A DNA stretch of 45,235 nt from Acidimicrobiia bacterium (GTDB lineage: Bacteria; Actinomycetota; Acidimicrobiia; Spongiisociales; ZC4RG35). The stretch covers positions 1-45,235 of the forward strand of contig JAAXHN010000035.1 of assembly GCA_012270885.1 (NCBI GenBank). The letters are read 5' to 3'. The notes below the pieces were generated by a model. The model searched no databases. It was given only the letters and a program-made list of their open reading frames with translations, and was not told the DNA's origin. Below, piece by piece: positions 34,034 through 43,426 of this stretch (the first letter of the stretch is position 1; each line of letters begins with the position of its first letter). A program made the position numbers and the translations under genes.

Positions 34034-34863
34034 CCGGCTGACTCCCAACCGCGGGCCACCCCTGCCAGCCGCAGGAAGTCGGTGGGCAGCAGCGACTCGG
34101 GGCGCCCTTCGGGGCAGATGCCCGCCGCAACCAGCATCCGTTCGGGAGAGGGCAGAACCGACTCCAAGGACCGACGGAGCATCTTGCGACGTTTTCCGAA
34201 CGCGCTGGCCGCCAGGGAGATGGCCCGGGCGGTGTCCGGATGCGGGCGGATCCGGTCCATCACCACCACCGAGGAGAACACTTCCGGGCGGGGAAAGAAC
34301 ACTTGGGGGGGCAAGTCGAAGGCCCGGCGGACGGAGGTGTGAAGACCTGCGATCACCGAAGGGAGGCCATAATCCCGGCTGGAAGGGGAGGCCAGAAGCC
34401 GGTGGGCCACTTCCCGCTGCAGCATCACCACGAACCGGGTAATCGAGGGAACGTTCTGGACCATCTCCATGAGGAGCGGAGTGCCGACGCCGTAGGGCAG
34501 ATTGGAGACCATCACCCAGTCCTCGCCGTCCAGGGCCGTATTCCAATCAACCGCCAGGGCATCCTCCATGTGTACCTCGACGCGCCCGGCATGGCCAGCG
34601 AGTGTCTCCTCCAGGACCGGGCCGAGACGAAGATCAATCTCATAGCAGACCACCTGGGCGCCTGTTTCCGCCAGCGCGGCGGTGAGGTTCCCGACCCCCG
34701 CCCCCACTTCCAGAACCCGGTTGCGGGGTCCGATCCCGGCGGTCCTCACGATCTTTCCCACCAGGTTGGCATCCACCAGGAAGTGTTGCCCCAGCCGCCG
34801 CGACGGCGCTATGCCGTGGTGGCGCAGTAGGTCGGTGAGGCGGGAAGGGGTGAAGGTGTTCAA
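34030..34863 (-). CDS. rsmA: 16S rRNA dimethyladenosine transferase (KsgA)
   Basis: A 277-residue methyltransferase that dimethylates the two adjacent adenines near the 16S 3' end. Motifs: RRLGQHFLVDANL, SAM-binding VLEVGAGVGNLTAAL, the N-L-P-Y catalytic block in VSNLPYGVGTPLL, and FFPRPEVFSSVV. The TTG start overlaps the tatD stop (TTGA); the longer open frame belongs to tatD in another frame. Confidence 0.95.
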   Translation of the reverse strand: MNTFTPSRLTDLLRHHGIAPSRRLGQHFLVDANLVGKIVRTAGIGPRNRVLEVGAGVGNLTAALAETGAQVVCYEIDLRLGPVLEETLAGHAGRVEVHMEDALAVDWNTALDGEDWVMVSNLPYGVGTPLLMEMVQNVPSITRFVVMLQREVAHRLLASPSSRDYGLPSVIAGLHTSVRRAFDLPPQVFFPRPEVFSSVVVMDRIRPHPDTARAISLAASAFGKRRKMLRRSLESVLPSPERMLVAAGICPEGRPESLLPTDFLRLAGVARGWESAG

Positions 34864-35651
34864 CCGGGCCCCCCTTCGGGGACGCAGAAGATCTGCCGGG
34901 CCGTGGAGCTGGTGATACGGGCCACTTCCCCGATCTCCATTCCCCACACCCGCGCCAGGGACTCCCCCACCAGAACAACCCAGGCCGGCTCGTTGGGCTC
35001 TCCCCGGTGAGGCGGCGGGGCGAGATATGGTGTGTCGGTCTCCACCATCCCCCGGGAGGGGGGGACCACCTCGGCGCCCCTCCTCACCGTGTCGCCGGTA
35101 GGAAAGGCAACTGGGCCGGCAAAGGAGAACTTCACCCCCAGGTCGAGGAAACGCCTGGTCCAGCGAGGTCCACCAGTCCAGCAGTGCATCACCGCCGCCG
35201 GACCGGCTCCCGTTTCCTCCAGCAGTCGGTGGACTTCGGAGAAGGCGTCCCGACAATGCACCACCAGGGGTTTGCCGTGTGACATGGCAAGCTCGATCTG
35301 GGAACGGAACGCCTCCAACTGGTGCGGTCGGGACGAGAGGTTCCGGTAGAAGTCCAGTCCGGTCTCCCCCACCGCCGCCGCCCCCCGAGCCAACTCCGCG
35401 ATGCCATCACCCTGCGACGACCACTGGCTCGCTTCATGAGGATGAAGACCCACGGTGGCCACTACACGGTCAGGATGCTGAGCCGCCAGCCGGAGGGCTG
35501 ACCGGGAGGACTCCAAGTCCACTCCGGGAGTCACCACCCAGTCCACCGAGGAGGCGCGCTCCAGCAACTCCACCGCAGGCCGTCGGTCCAACTGCAGATG
35601 GCAGTGAGTGTCCACCCAGCCAGGCCCACCGGTGTTCGCCGACACGGTCAC
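34860..35651 (-). CDS. tatD: TatD family metal-dependent DNase
   Basis: A 263-residue TIM-barrel metal hydrolase. Metal ligands are in WVDTHCHLQ, VGETGLDFYR, HCRDAFSE and VETDTPYLAPPPHRGEPNEP. The family acts as 3'-5' DNase and in DNA quality control. GTG start overlaps the rsmI stop by four bases. Confidence 0.93.
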   Translation of the reverse strand: MTVSANTGGPGWVDTHCHLQLDRRPAVELLERASSVDWVVTPGVDLESSRSALRLAAQHPDRVVATVGLHPHEASQWSSQGDGIAELARGAAAVGETGLDFYRNLSSRPHQLEAFRSQIELAMSHGKPLVVHCRDAFSEVHRLLEETGAGPAAVMHCWTGGPRWTRRFLDLGVKFSFAGPVAFPTGDTVRRGAEVVPPSRGMVETDTPYLAPPPHRGEPNEPAWVVLVGESLARVWGMEIGEVARITSSTARQIFCVPEGGPG

Positions 35652-36484
35652 TCCTTCCCACCGTGTGCCGACTCATAGAGGTCCCGGCGGGACATGCCCG
35701 TCAGGCGGGACACCTCTCTTACCGCCGCCGAGGTGGAAAGCCCCTCGGCCACCAGCCGTTCCACAGCCTCGGTAGCCTCGCTCATCGGCAGGCTCTCGGT
35801 CATCTGCCCGCGGCCCGCCAAAACCAGGGTGAACTCGCCTCGGGGAGGACGGCCGGTCCACTCTGCGAGCGCCTCCGACACTGTGCCCAGCCAAATTTCC
35901 TCGTGGAGCTTGCTGAGTTCGCGGGCGACCGATACGGAACGGTCTCCCAGCCCCGCCTGCGCCAGGTCCGAGAGATCATCCACCAACCGGTGGGGAGAGG
36001 AGAAAAGCACCACCGTCTCCGCAGACGAGGCCACCGCCCGGATGCGCCGGGCGCGCCTCTCCCCCGAACGGGGCAGGAAACCCTCGAATGAGAAGCGGTT
36101 GGCCGGCAGCGCGGACACGGCCAGGGCGGCGGTCACCGCACTCGGACCCGGTATGACCGTGACCTGGGCTCCCTGGTCGCGAGCCGCGCTCACCGCCGAC
36201 AACCCCGGATCGGAGATGCCGGGCATCCCCGCGTCGCTGAGCAGCGCCACGGTCTCTCCCGCCGCCAGCCGACCGGCCAGTTCCGCCGTGCGTGACGACT
36301 CGTTGCCGGCGAAGTAGGACCGGAGTCTCCGGGGCCGGACACCCAGGGCATCCAGTAACCTGCCAGAGCGCCGGGTGTCCTCGGCGTAGATACAGTCGGC
36401 CTTGGAGAGCGCCTCCGCAAGCCGGGGCGGAGCATCTCCCAGGTTGCCGAGCGGAGTGCCACACAGGATCAGGAGCCCGGCCAC
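35648..36484 (-). CDS. rsmI: 16S rRNA 2'-O-methyltransferase RsmI
   Basis: A 278-residue tetrapyrrole-methylase-fold enzyme that methylates the ribose of C1402 of 16S rRNA. Motifs: ILCGTPLGNLGDAPPR, YAEDTRRSGRLL, ALLSDAGMPGISDPG, VIPGPSAVTAALAVSALP, and the C-terminal helix MSRRDLYESA. Start GTG 36484 is chosen for AAGGAGG nine bases upstream; an ATG at 36517 would add 11 residues. It overlaps the DUF192 3' end by 16 bases. Confidence 0.94.
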   Translation of the reverse strand: MAGLLILCGTPLGNLGDAPPRLAEALSKADCIYAEDTRRSGRLLDALGVRPRRLRSYFAGNESSRTAELAGRLAAGETVALLSDAGMPGISDPGLSAVSAARDQGAQVTVIPGPSAVTAALAVSALPANRFSFEGFLPRSGERRARRIRAVASSAETVVLFSSPHRLVDDLSDLAQAGLGDRSVSVARELSKLHEEIWLGTVSEALAEWTGRPPRGEFTLVLAGRGQMTESLPMSEATEAVERLVAEGLSTSAAVREVSRLTGMSRRDLYESAHGGKE

Positions 36485-36804
36485 GGGGAGACGCCTCCTT
36501 TCCAGGACAGCCGCCATCCCACATGGGGAGGAATCCGGTCGCCTCGGAGTTCGAGCACCGCGGACGCCTCCCTGAACGCCACCAACCCGCCGGGTCGGAG
36601 ACCTCGCACCCCCACCACCCGTAGTGCCCTGTCCAGTCCGACCGCCCAAAGCCGCGATGCGGTGAACAGCCCGTGCACCGAGCGGCCCGGGATCAGCACT
36701 CCCCATCGACGGGGGACGGCGTGAATGCCCCTCAGTCTCCGCCAGAAGGTATCAGCCACCATCACCGGACCTGAACTCCATTCCCCACAGAGCAGTTCCC
36801 CCAC
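36469..36804 (-). CDS. DUF192-like protein
   Basis: A 111-residue protein. The stretch VADTFWRRLRGIHAVPRRWG, then a non-polar core and AVLELRGD, fits the DUF192 fold, a small beta-barrel family of unknown function. It is shorter than usual and lacks the common M.NT.IPLD block, so the assignment is moderate. GTG start three bases after the metallopeptidase gene; M15 is an alternative. Part of the rsmI run. Confidence 0.6.
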   Translation of the reverse strand: MGELLCGEWSSGPVMVADTFWRRLRGIHAVPRRWGVLIPGRSVHGLFTASRLWAVGLDRALRVVGVRGLRPGGLVAFREASAVLELRGDRIPPHVGWRLSWKGGVSPWPGS

Positions 36805-36807
36805 CGC

Positions 36808-38325
36808 TCAGGGAAGATACGGGGCGGTGACAGATGGACAGACCTCGGGGTCCGAGCAGGCCACCATCACCATGCCCGAGGGGATGGGAGCGACGAAGAC
36901 ATAGTCCTCACCCGAGGCCGAGAACCCCAGGTCCTCCCGGAATTGAAGCTCTCCCACGTGCATCGCTCCCTTTGCGTATCCACCGAGAAGGACGACCAGT
37001 TCATCGGCCTCGTCCTGGCTGTCTCCCGTGTATTCCCAGACCAGCACCACCTCGCCCTCCTCGCTGTATCCCACCAGGCTGCGCCCCCCGCCCCATCCGG
37101 TCGCCGCCTGCAGCGCAACATCGGGGCCGAGCACCTGCTCGAACATGACCAGGATGTCCAAGAAGCCCCATGTGTAGTCGTATTTCTCCTCATATCCCAC
37201 GGGAAGCACACCAGCGGGCCTCCCCATCTCTATCACCTCCGTGGCCGGAGAGGGAGCACCCACGTGGATCTCTTCGGTGGAACCAGGCGGGTCAAGGTAC
37301 ATCCTGTTCACCGCGGGCCAACCGCCTTCTCTCCACCGATTCACCACGTACTCGAAGCCTGCCTCGTAAGGGAAGTAGAGAGCCAACTCCATGAACAACG
37401 GGATGTCGATGTCCGGTGGCTCAAAGTCGGCAAACTCCCTCACCAGGCGATTCCGCTCGGAAGGGTCGAGGTTTTGCACATAGACGAACTCCGCCAGGGT
37501 GGCGTCTCCCTCCGCCACGCCGACCAGACCCGAGGCGGGATCGTACAACTGGCTGTCCACCAAATCCTCCATCCTCGTGCCGAAGTCGAAGTGCTGATCG
37601 GTGAGGGCGTGAATCAACTCGTGAACCAGCGTCAGGGTCTGCATTCCCGTGAACTCTTCACCTGATGCAGGAATCACCAATTCCTTGTCTTCGCTGGAGT
37701 AGAACCCCGCCACGCTCTCGCCATACAGTTCCCCGTACAGCGCCCTCAGATCGTCGTCGGGCTCCAGAAGGCCGAGCAGTTTGAACAGGGCCTCGTCGAC
37801 CTCGATGTCCTCTAAGTCGGAGTCCACCTCCATCCGAACCCGTGCCTCGAAGTCTTCAGGGGAAAGGACGGTGATGACCGGCAGTTCCTCGAAGTCCAAC
37901 CCCCTTATGCCCTCGGTGACCTCCACGGCGTCCCAGACCAGCGCCGAGATCTCCGGGCTGAGACCCTCGATAACCGGCAAGTCCGGATCCGGTTCGGCCA
38001 CGGTCGTGGTGGTGGCGGGGGCCGCCGCAGTGGTGGTCGTGGGGACCGCCGTAGTGGTAGTCGTTGCCGTCTCGGTCGTGGTGGCTTCGGTGGTCGTGAC
38101 CGGAGCATTAGTGGTGGTGGGCGCTTCGGTGGTGGTCAGAGGAGCCGTAGTGGCAGTTGTGGCGGGCGCCGCGGTAGTGGCCGCCACCGCCTCCTCGGTA
38201 GCCCTGGTGGCCGTTGAGTCCGAGGCGCCTCCGCAGGCTGCCACCACCAGGGCCCCCACCACAATCGCCGACATGAAGGTCGACCGAACTGGACGGCTCG
38301 GACTCGAGTGGTCTGTGCGTTTCAC
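36808..38325 (-). CDS. Lipoprotein zinc metallopeptidase with HExxH
   Basis: A 505-residue lipoprotein: a signal peptide with lipobox LVVAAC (Cys31), a Thr-rich linker (about 40-110, mostly TTT/APT runs, likely O-glycosylated), then a compact domain. It contains LTLVHELIHALTDQHF (HExxH at 235-239) and, 33 residues on, GVAEGDATLAEF with Glu272 as probable third zinc ligand: a gluzincin-like plan. The family is not one I can name with certainty. It sits upstream of a paralogue (38458-39807) that has lost HExxH. It would act on the outer face of the cell membrane or in the wall. Confidence 0.75.
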   Translation of the reverse strand: MKRTDHSSPSRPVRSTFMSAIVVGALVVAACGGASDSTATRATEEAVAATTAAPATTATTAPLTTTEAPTTTNAPVTTTEATTTETATTTTTAVPTTTTAAAPATTTTVAEPDPDLPVIEGLSPEISALVWDAVEVTEGIRGLDFEELPVITVLSPEDFEARVRMEVDSDLEDIEVDEALFKLLGLLEPDDDLRALYGELYGESVAGFYSSEDKELVIPASGEEFTGMQTLTLVHELIHALTDQHFDFGTRMEDLVDSQLYDPASGLVGVAEGDATLAEFVYVQNLDPSERNRLVREFADFEPPDIDIPLFMELALYFPYEAGFEYVVNRWREGGWPAVNRMYLDPPGSTEEIHVGAPSPATEVIEMGRPAGVLPVGYEEKYDYTWGFLDILVMFEQVLGPDVALQAATGWGGGRSLVGYSEEGEVVLVWEYTGDSQDEADELVVLLGGYAKGAMHVGELQFREDLGFSASGEDYVFVAPIPSGMVMVACSDPEVCPSVTAPYLP

Positions 38326-38457
38326 TGTCCCCCAACCCTCCCGGCCGGGGAGAGTGTCCGGGTTGCGACAACGGCTCCGGGCGGCGGAAATGTCACTACC
38401 CAGAGCCTATCCCCGTTGCAGGGAATGAGGAGGGGAAACAGGACCATTCGAAAACCC

Positions 38458-39807
38458 TCAGCCACCCCGGGAAGCCCGCAACCCGCGTCCAACCTCCACG
38501 TCGGAAGCGGCTATAAAGGCCAGTGCCTGGTCTTCTCCACCCAGCCAGGCATAGGTGGCGCCGGAGAACTCCACCCCATCGTCGGTCACCATGGGTCCTC
38601 CCGCATCCATGGCGTCCACTATGTACTCCACCAGGGCGGCCCGCATCTCGTCGGTGTCCGCAACCGTATCCCCCACGTAGTCCACCACCAGGGCGATGTC
38701 TTCACCGTCGCTGAAGACCAGATACCGGTCGCCTCCCCAACCCCGTGAGGCAACCGCCGCCTGCTCGGGGGGAAGTGCTGAAGCCAGAAGGGCATTCCAT
38801 CCCCACTGTCCCCACACGGAGTCGGAGACCAACTGGTACGCCTCCGGAGGAGAGGCCCCCGGCTTGGGCAGAAGCACGGGATCCAGCCGCCCGACACCCT
38901 GCTCCAGTATGAACTCGGTGGAATCAGGCGGGTTGCGATGGGTCTGATTCACCAAATCCCAGCCGCCCGACTGAAACAGCACCTGTAAGAACTCGAGAAC
39001 CGGACCCGACGCGAAACCGAGGCTGTGGGTCAGAAACGTTGGGAGAACCAGGTCGTGGGAGGCGACTTCCCACGCCTCTTCGAGCACCTGCTCTCTAGCC
39101 GTGTCACTCATGCCGTCCATGAACAGCAACTCCACCAGGGTGGCGTCGGCCTCCGCCATGCTTCCCAGGACCGCCAGGTAATCGCTGTCACCCACCCGGG
39201 CCAAACGGGATTGGCGCCTCCAGACACCCAGGTGCCGGTCCACCAGGGCTTTGGCGATCTCGCCCACCAGCGTCATCTCCTCAAGGGGACTCGGGTCCTC
39301 CAGGGTGGAAACCATCCACAGCTTCTGGCTGGCCACATCGTAGTAACCGGGAACGGGACGAGCCCGGAAACCCGACAGGACCGTCGCCCAGTCATGGGTT
39401 GGGTCGATCAGACCGAGCAGCCCGAACAGCGGCTGATCGACCGCGGAGAGTCGCGGGTCATTGCCGACGCCGGCGCGAAGCCGTCTCACCATCTCCTGGG
39501 ACGTGATCCCCTCGATCTGCAGGGGTTCCACAAAGGTGAAGCCACGAAGAGCCTGGGTCTCCTCCACCAGTTTCACCATCCTCTCCCGGAAGGACTCGGG
39601 CAGGAACAACAAGCCCTCCACCGAAACCGGCTGGGTGGTTGGCGTGGTAGTGGTCGGCACGGTCGCGACGGTGGTGGCGCTCACTTCGGAAGTCACCTCC
39701 ACCATCACGGTGGAGGCGGGAGAAAGGGCCGGATCATCAGCGCAGGAACCCACCAACAAAGCCAACCAGGCCGCTGCGGACCATCTCACAAGAGAGCTTC
39801 GCCTCAC
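38458..39807 (-). CDS. Lipoprotein paralogue of the metallopeptidase lacking HExxH
   Basis: A 449-residue lipoprotein (lipobox LLVGSC, Cys22) with a short Thr-rich linker. It aligns with its downstream neighbour throughout: QALRGFTFVEPL versus EGIRGLDFEELP, PLFGLLGLIDPT versus LFKLLGLLEPDD, and GWGGDRYLVFSD versus GWGGGRSLVGYS. At the active site TLVHELIHAL becomes TLVGEIAKAL (182-186): both zinc histidines are lost while the Glu and the third ligand Glu219 (SMAEADATLVEL) remain. It is therefore probably a catalytically dead partner, inhibitor or substrate-binder. The two genes are in tandem, 132 bp apart. Confidence 0.75.
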   Translation of the reverse strand: MRRSSLVRWSAAAWLALLVGSCADDPALSPASTVMVEVTSEVSATTVATVPTTTTPTTQPVSVEGLLFLPESFRERMVKLVEETQALRGFTFVEPLQIEGITSQEMVRRLRAGVGNDPRLSAVDQPLFGLLGLIDPTHDWATVLSGFRARPVPGYYDVASQKLWMVSTLEDPSPLEEMTLVGEIAKALVDRHLGVWRRQSRLARVGDSDYLAVLGSMAEADATLVELLFMDGMSDTAREQVLEEAWEVASHDLVLPTFLTHSLGFASGPVLEFLQVLFQSGGWDLVNQTHRNPPDSTEFILEQGVGRLDPVLLPKPGASPPEAYQLVSDSVWGQWGWNALLASALPPEQAAVASRGWGGDRYLVFSDGEDIALVVDYVGDTVADTDEMRAALVEYIVDAMDAGGPMVTDDGVEFSGATYAWLGGEDQALAFIAASDVEVGRGLRASRGG

Positions 39808-39893
39808 TGCTCGGAGGCTACCTTATCTTCGATCCATCACGGAGACGACCGGCTAGTCTATGCCCCGATCACCGATGAAAGGGTGACTTGTCC

Positions 39894-39984
39894 GGAGGGA
39901 TCGCATAGTCCGGCCTAGTGCGCGGCACTCGAAATGCCGTAGGGGGTTACCACCCCCTCGTGGGTTCGAATCCCACTCCCTCCG
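39894..39984 (+). tRNA. tRNA-Ser(CGA)
   Basis: A 91-base class II tRNA: acceptor GGAGGGA/TCCCTCC, anticodon loop CTCGAAA (anticodon CGA, reads TCG), a long variable arm TAGGGGGTTACCACCCCCT and T arm GTGGGTTCGAATCCCAC. The first of two tandem serine tRNAs. Confidence 0.93.
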
Positions 39985-40014
39985 CTCGGCGACCACGTCC
40001 GGCTTCGACCCGAT

Positions 40015-40099
40015 GGAGGGATGACCGAGCGGCCTAAGGTGACAGTCTTGAAAACTGTTGGGCATCCGTGCCTCGTGGGTTCGAATCCCACTCCCTCCG
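40015..40099 (+). tRNA. tRNA-Ser(TGA)
   Basis: An 85-base class II tRNA: acceptor GGAGGGA/TCCCTCC, anticodon loop CTTGAAA (anticodon TGA, reads TCA), a variable arm and the same T arm and acceptor end as the tRNA-Ser(CGA) 30 bp upstream. The shared 3' end suggests descent by tandem duplication. Confidence 0.93.
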
Positions 40100-40136
40100 C
40101 CTCAAACTCAAGCACGCTGCTCTCGCTTCCGGCTGT

Positions 40137-41792
40137 TCAATGACCGTCCAGCCACTCCCGGACAATCGAGCGGAGGGTGCCAAGTGGGACGGCACCGTTG
40201 CCGAGGACAGTTCTGTGGAAGCTCTTGACATCGAATGCCGAGCCCAACCGTGCTTCGCACTCGGCGCGCAGGGACTCGATTTCGAGGCGACCGAGCATGT
40301 AGGAGAGGGCCTGACCCGGAGTGGCGATGTACCGGTCGATCTCCTCGGTGATCTCGTGGAGGGACATGGGCGCATGGTCGGCGAGGAACTGGATGGCCTT
40401 GCGGCGCGACCAGCCCAGCGCGTGGATACCGGTGTCCACCACCAGTCGGCCGGCCCGCAGGGAGTCGGCGGTGAGCATGCCGACCCGCTCCCAGTCGTCC
40501 TCGTAGAGGCCCATCTCGTCGGAGAGGCGCTCGGTGTACAGGCCCCACCCTTCGCAGAAAGCCGGCAGGTAGTTGCGGTGGATGTCGTGGATGCCGGGGT
40601 TCTCGATGGCCAGAGCCATCTGGAGGTGATGGCCTGGTATGCCCTCGTGATAGGCGATGCCGGGAATCTGGAACCTGGCCCAGGCGGTCGGGTCTGCCAC
40701 ATTGAAGAAGAAGACGCCCGGTCGGACGCCGTCGGCGGACGGCGGGTAATAGTAGGCCATGGACCCCACGTCGATGGGATGGGCCTGACAGGGCGCCCTC
40801 GGAGTGGGATCAAACCACCCTCCCATCGCGACGGCAGCCTTGTCGAGACAGCGCAGGGCGTCCGCGACCAGCTCATCGGAGCCTGCATACCGGAGCCCCG
40901 GATCGTCGCGCAGGCGGGTGTATATCTCGGCGACTTCGTTTGTGCCGAGCAACGGTCCGGCCACGCGCCGGTATTCGTCCTCCAGCATCCCGACTCGCTC
41001 CAGGCCCAGCTGGTGGATGGCCTCAGGTTCCTTTTCGAGGGTGGTGTGGCTTCTGACCATGTCTCGGTACACCCCATCGCCGCCCGCCAGGTGGCACAGC
41101 CCGGGCCGGTCATCGGGACGTCCGGAGGGAAGGGTGATCTCAGCCAGTGCCTCCCGGAAGCGGATCAGGCCGGGGCGCAAGCCCGTCTCGATCGCGGTCA
41201 CCACGTCGGCCCGCCACGAGGTGGCGCCATCCAGACCAAACTCGGTGGGAGGGGACTGGTTGGCGATCGGGTCTTCGGCCGGTGGCAGAGACAGGATTTG
41301 TTCGAGCTTGCCGATGGTCTGGCGGACATGGCGCGCGAGAGGGACCAGCCCGTTTGAGCGGCCCTCCCGAAGCCGGTCCACCAGTTGATCGACCATCACC
41401 GGGAAGCCCCGCAGCTTCTCCAGATACCTGCGTCCGTGGTCGGCGGTGACCAGAGGCTGGAGGTAGAGCGCCGGAATGAGGGACCTCAGCAGCCCGCTCT
41501 GGGTGCTCGCTGCCTGTAGCTCCGACCACCAGACCGTGACGCTCGCATCCATGAAGGCGGCTGCCGCAAGGGTCTCCGCAAGGATCCGGTCGGATGGCTC
41601 CTCGGCGATCACCTGGGCCGCCTCGGCGGCGAACCGGAGGAATGCATCCCTGGAAACCGTAATTCCTTCAGCGGAAAGATCGTCCCAACGCTCCAGGCGG
41701 CTCAGCTCGCCGCGGGAGAGGTTGGCGAAGTGACGATGCTCGAGCCGGAACTCCCAGTACTGGTCGGCCAGAGCCCGGGCGGTTTGGGTCAT
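40137..41792 (-). CDS. DUF885 family zinc peptidase-like protein
   Basis: A 551-residue protein of the DUF885 family (M3/M32-like zinc metallopeptidases). The key motif IAYHEGIPGHHLQM contains HExxxH-H-type zinc ligands; a later Glu in CEGWGLYTERL is the likely third ligand, and AYYYPPSADGVRPGVFFFN matches the family core. No signal peptide, so probably cytoplasmic. Start ATG 41792 overlaps the nitroreductase stop (ATGA); a longer frame to 42155 is rejected because it reads through that gene. Confidence 0.88.
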   Translation of the reverse strand: MTQTARALADQYWEFRLEHRHFANLSRGELSRLERWDDLSAEGITVSRDAFLRFAAEAAQVIAEEPSDRILAETLAAAAFMDASVTVWWSELQAASTQSGLLRSLIPALYLQPLVTADHGRRYLEKLRGFPVMVDQLVDRLREGRSNGLVPLARHVRQTIGKLEQILSLPPAEDPIANQSPPTEFGLDGATSWRADVVTAIETGLRPGLIRFREALAEITLPSGRPDDRPGLCHLAGGDGVYRDMVRSHTTLEKEPEAIHQLGLERVGMLEDEYRRVAGPLLGTNEVAEIYTRLRDDPGLRYAGSDELVADALRCLDKAAVAMGGWFDPTPRAPCQAHPIDVGSMAYYYPPSADGVRPGVFFFNVADPTAWARFQIPGIAYHEGIPGHHLQMALAIENPGIHDIHRNYLPAFCEGWGLYTERLSDEMGLYEDDWERVGMLTADSLRAGRLVVDTGIHALGWSRRKAIQFLADHAPMSLHEITEEIDRYIATPGQALSYMLGRLEIESLRAECEARLGSAFDVKSFHRTVLGNGAVPLGTLRSIVREWLDGH

Positions 41793-42289
41793 TGGCTGAA
41801 CGACTCCTGGTGAAAGATCTCCTCGGCCGGTTTGCGCCCCCCGTACCGGGACGGGCGGGCATCGGGAGCCGGGTACCCGAGCGCGACGGCGTAGCGGCAC
41901 GTCCAGTCGGGCGGCAGCGCCAGCACGCGGGCCGTGTCCTCGGTGCGCTGCAGGGTTATCGGGCAGGTGGACATCCCCAGAGCATCGGCCGCCAGCATGA
42001 CATTCTGCGCCATCCGTCCCGTGTCGAACTCCCGGGTATTCGGTTCCTGGACAAGGGCAAGCGCCACTGCCGCCGCCCGGAGCGGGGTGGTGAAGTTGCC
42101 GCAGTCGGCCAACCGTTCGATCTGGTCCGGGTCGCGGATGACCACCACTGCCCACTGCTGGAGGTTCTTCGAACTACCCGTCCACCTGGCTGCCTCCAGC
42201 ACCCGGTCGAGGTCTTCCTGACGGATCGGACGCTCCTTATAATTGCGAATGGCCCGCAGGCCGAGGATGTTTCGGTAGGTCTCACTCAT
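41789..42289 (-). CDS. Nitroreductase family protein
   Basis: A 166-residue FMN-dependent nitroreductase. Seen are LRAIRNYKERPIRQEDLDRVLEAARW with the flavin-binding arginines, SSKNLQQWAVVV, AAADALGMSTCP in the NAD(P)H/FMN region, and the C-terminal YAVALGYPAP. Start ATG 42289 is chosen because the family begins there; upstream starts at 42340 and 42397 are possible. It is coupled to the DUF885 gene by a four-base overlap. Confidence 0.85.
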   Translation of the reverse strand: MSETYRNILGLRAIRNYKERPIRQEDLDRVLEAARWTGSSKNLQQWAVVVIRDPDQIERLADCGNFTTPLRAAAVALALVQEPNTREFDTGRMAQNVMLAADALGMSTCPITLQRTEDTARVLALPPDWTCRYAVALGYPAPDARPSRYGGRKPAEEIFHQESFSQ

Positions 42290-42507
42290 GGAGCAGCACA
42301 ATACCGCGAGGTGATGAGAATCGGTCTCCTGCTCCCCCATGGCCTTCCCGACGTCCTTATCGCTTGAACGCGCCCCATCGGCAGTTTTCACGTCCATTGG
42401 GGCCCCATGGGGCGGTGTGGCGGACCGGGTAGAGTCATGTAGACCGACAATACGAGGATTGCCCGCGCCACCATGACGGGTCGTGGGTGGGATAGGCAGG
42501 TGCGACC

Positions 42508-43422
42508 GTGTCTAGAGCCATAGAGACCTCGGGTCTCACCAAGTACTACGGGGACACTGCGGGGATCGTCGACTTGGACCTGGCGGTCGATGTGGGTGAG
42601 GTGTTCGGTTTCATCGGTCCCAACGGGGCGGGCAAGACCACCACCATCCGCCTGCTTCTCAATTTCCTGAAACCCTCCAGGGGTTCGGGGTCCATATTCG
42701 GGTTGGACATCGAAGGAGACTCGCTGGCCATCCGCGGCCGGGTCGGCTACCTTCCGGGCGAGTTGGCGCTTTACCCCTCCATGACCGGTCGGGAGTTCCT
42801 GCTCTACTTCAGCAAACTGCGAGGCATCGATACCGCAGCCTCCACCACTAAGCTGGCGGAGCGTTTTGAGTTAGACCTCGACCGCCGTATCAAGGAGTAC
42901 TCGAAGGGCAACCGCCAGAAGGTCGGCGTGGTGAATGCTTTCATGCACGAGCCGGAACTGCTGATCCTCGACGAACCCACCGGCGGTCTCGACCCCCTCA
43001 TGCAACAGGAGTTCGCCGAACTGTTGACCGAGGTCCGCGCCGAAGGACGGACCGTTTTTCTTTCCTCCCACTACCTTCCCGAAGTGGAGCGGGTGGCGGA
43101 TCGGGTGGGAATAGTCCGCCAGGGCCGTCTCATCGACGTGGACACCCTCTCGGGGTTCAGGTCGAAGGTGCAGTCCAACCTGTCGATCAAGTTCGGCTCG
43201 CCGGTCGACCCCGGCGACTTTTCCTCCTTGGAGGGGGTGACCGTGATCGATCTCCTGGACGGCGGCACCCTGTTGCGACTGAGCATCGCTGGATCCCAGA
43301 AGGCGGTGATCGGAGCGGCTTCGTCAAGGGACGTGATAACCCTCACATCCGAAGAGGCCGATCTAGACGAAGTGTTCCTCTCCTACTACGGGTCCGACGC
43401 CCATCCGGACCCGGCGGGCTGA
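42508..43422 (+). CDS. ABC transporter ATP-binding protein
   Basis: A 304-residue ABC ATPase of the drug/lipid exporter (CcmA/DrrA) type: Walker A GFIGPNGAGKTT, signature YSKGNRQKVG (S-K-G-N, a common variant of LSGGQ), Walker B LLILDEPTGGLDP and switch histidine LSSHYLPE. A C-terminal domain of about 80 residues follows. GTG start with AGG-rich leader; a near-palindrome CCATTGGGGCCCCATGG lies about 90 bp upstream and might be an operator. It partners the permease four bases downstream. Confidence 0.93.
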   Translation: MSRAIETSGLTKYYGDTAGIVDLDLAVDVGEVFGFIGPNGAGKTTTIRLLLNFLKPSRGSGSIFGLDIEGDSLAIRGRVGYLPGELALYPSMTGREFLLYFSKLRGIDTAASTTKLAERFELDLDRRIKEYSKGNRQKVGVVNAFMHEPELLILDEPTGGLDPLMQQEFAELLTEVRAEGRTVFLSSHYLPEVERVADRVGIVRQGRLIDVDTLSGFRSKVQSNLSIKFGSPVDPGDFSSLEGVTVIDLLDGGTLLRLSIAGSQKAVIGAASSRDVITLTSEEADLDEVFLSYYGSDAHPDPAG

Positions 43423-43426
43423 GTCG

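Noticed and set aside
42394-42411. Near-palindrome CCATTGGGGCCCCATGG as an operator
   Set aside because: Imperfect and GC-rich; noted under the ABC ATPase but not strong enough to list as a site.
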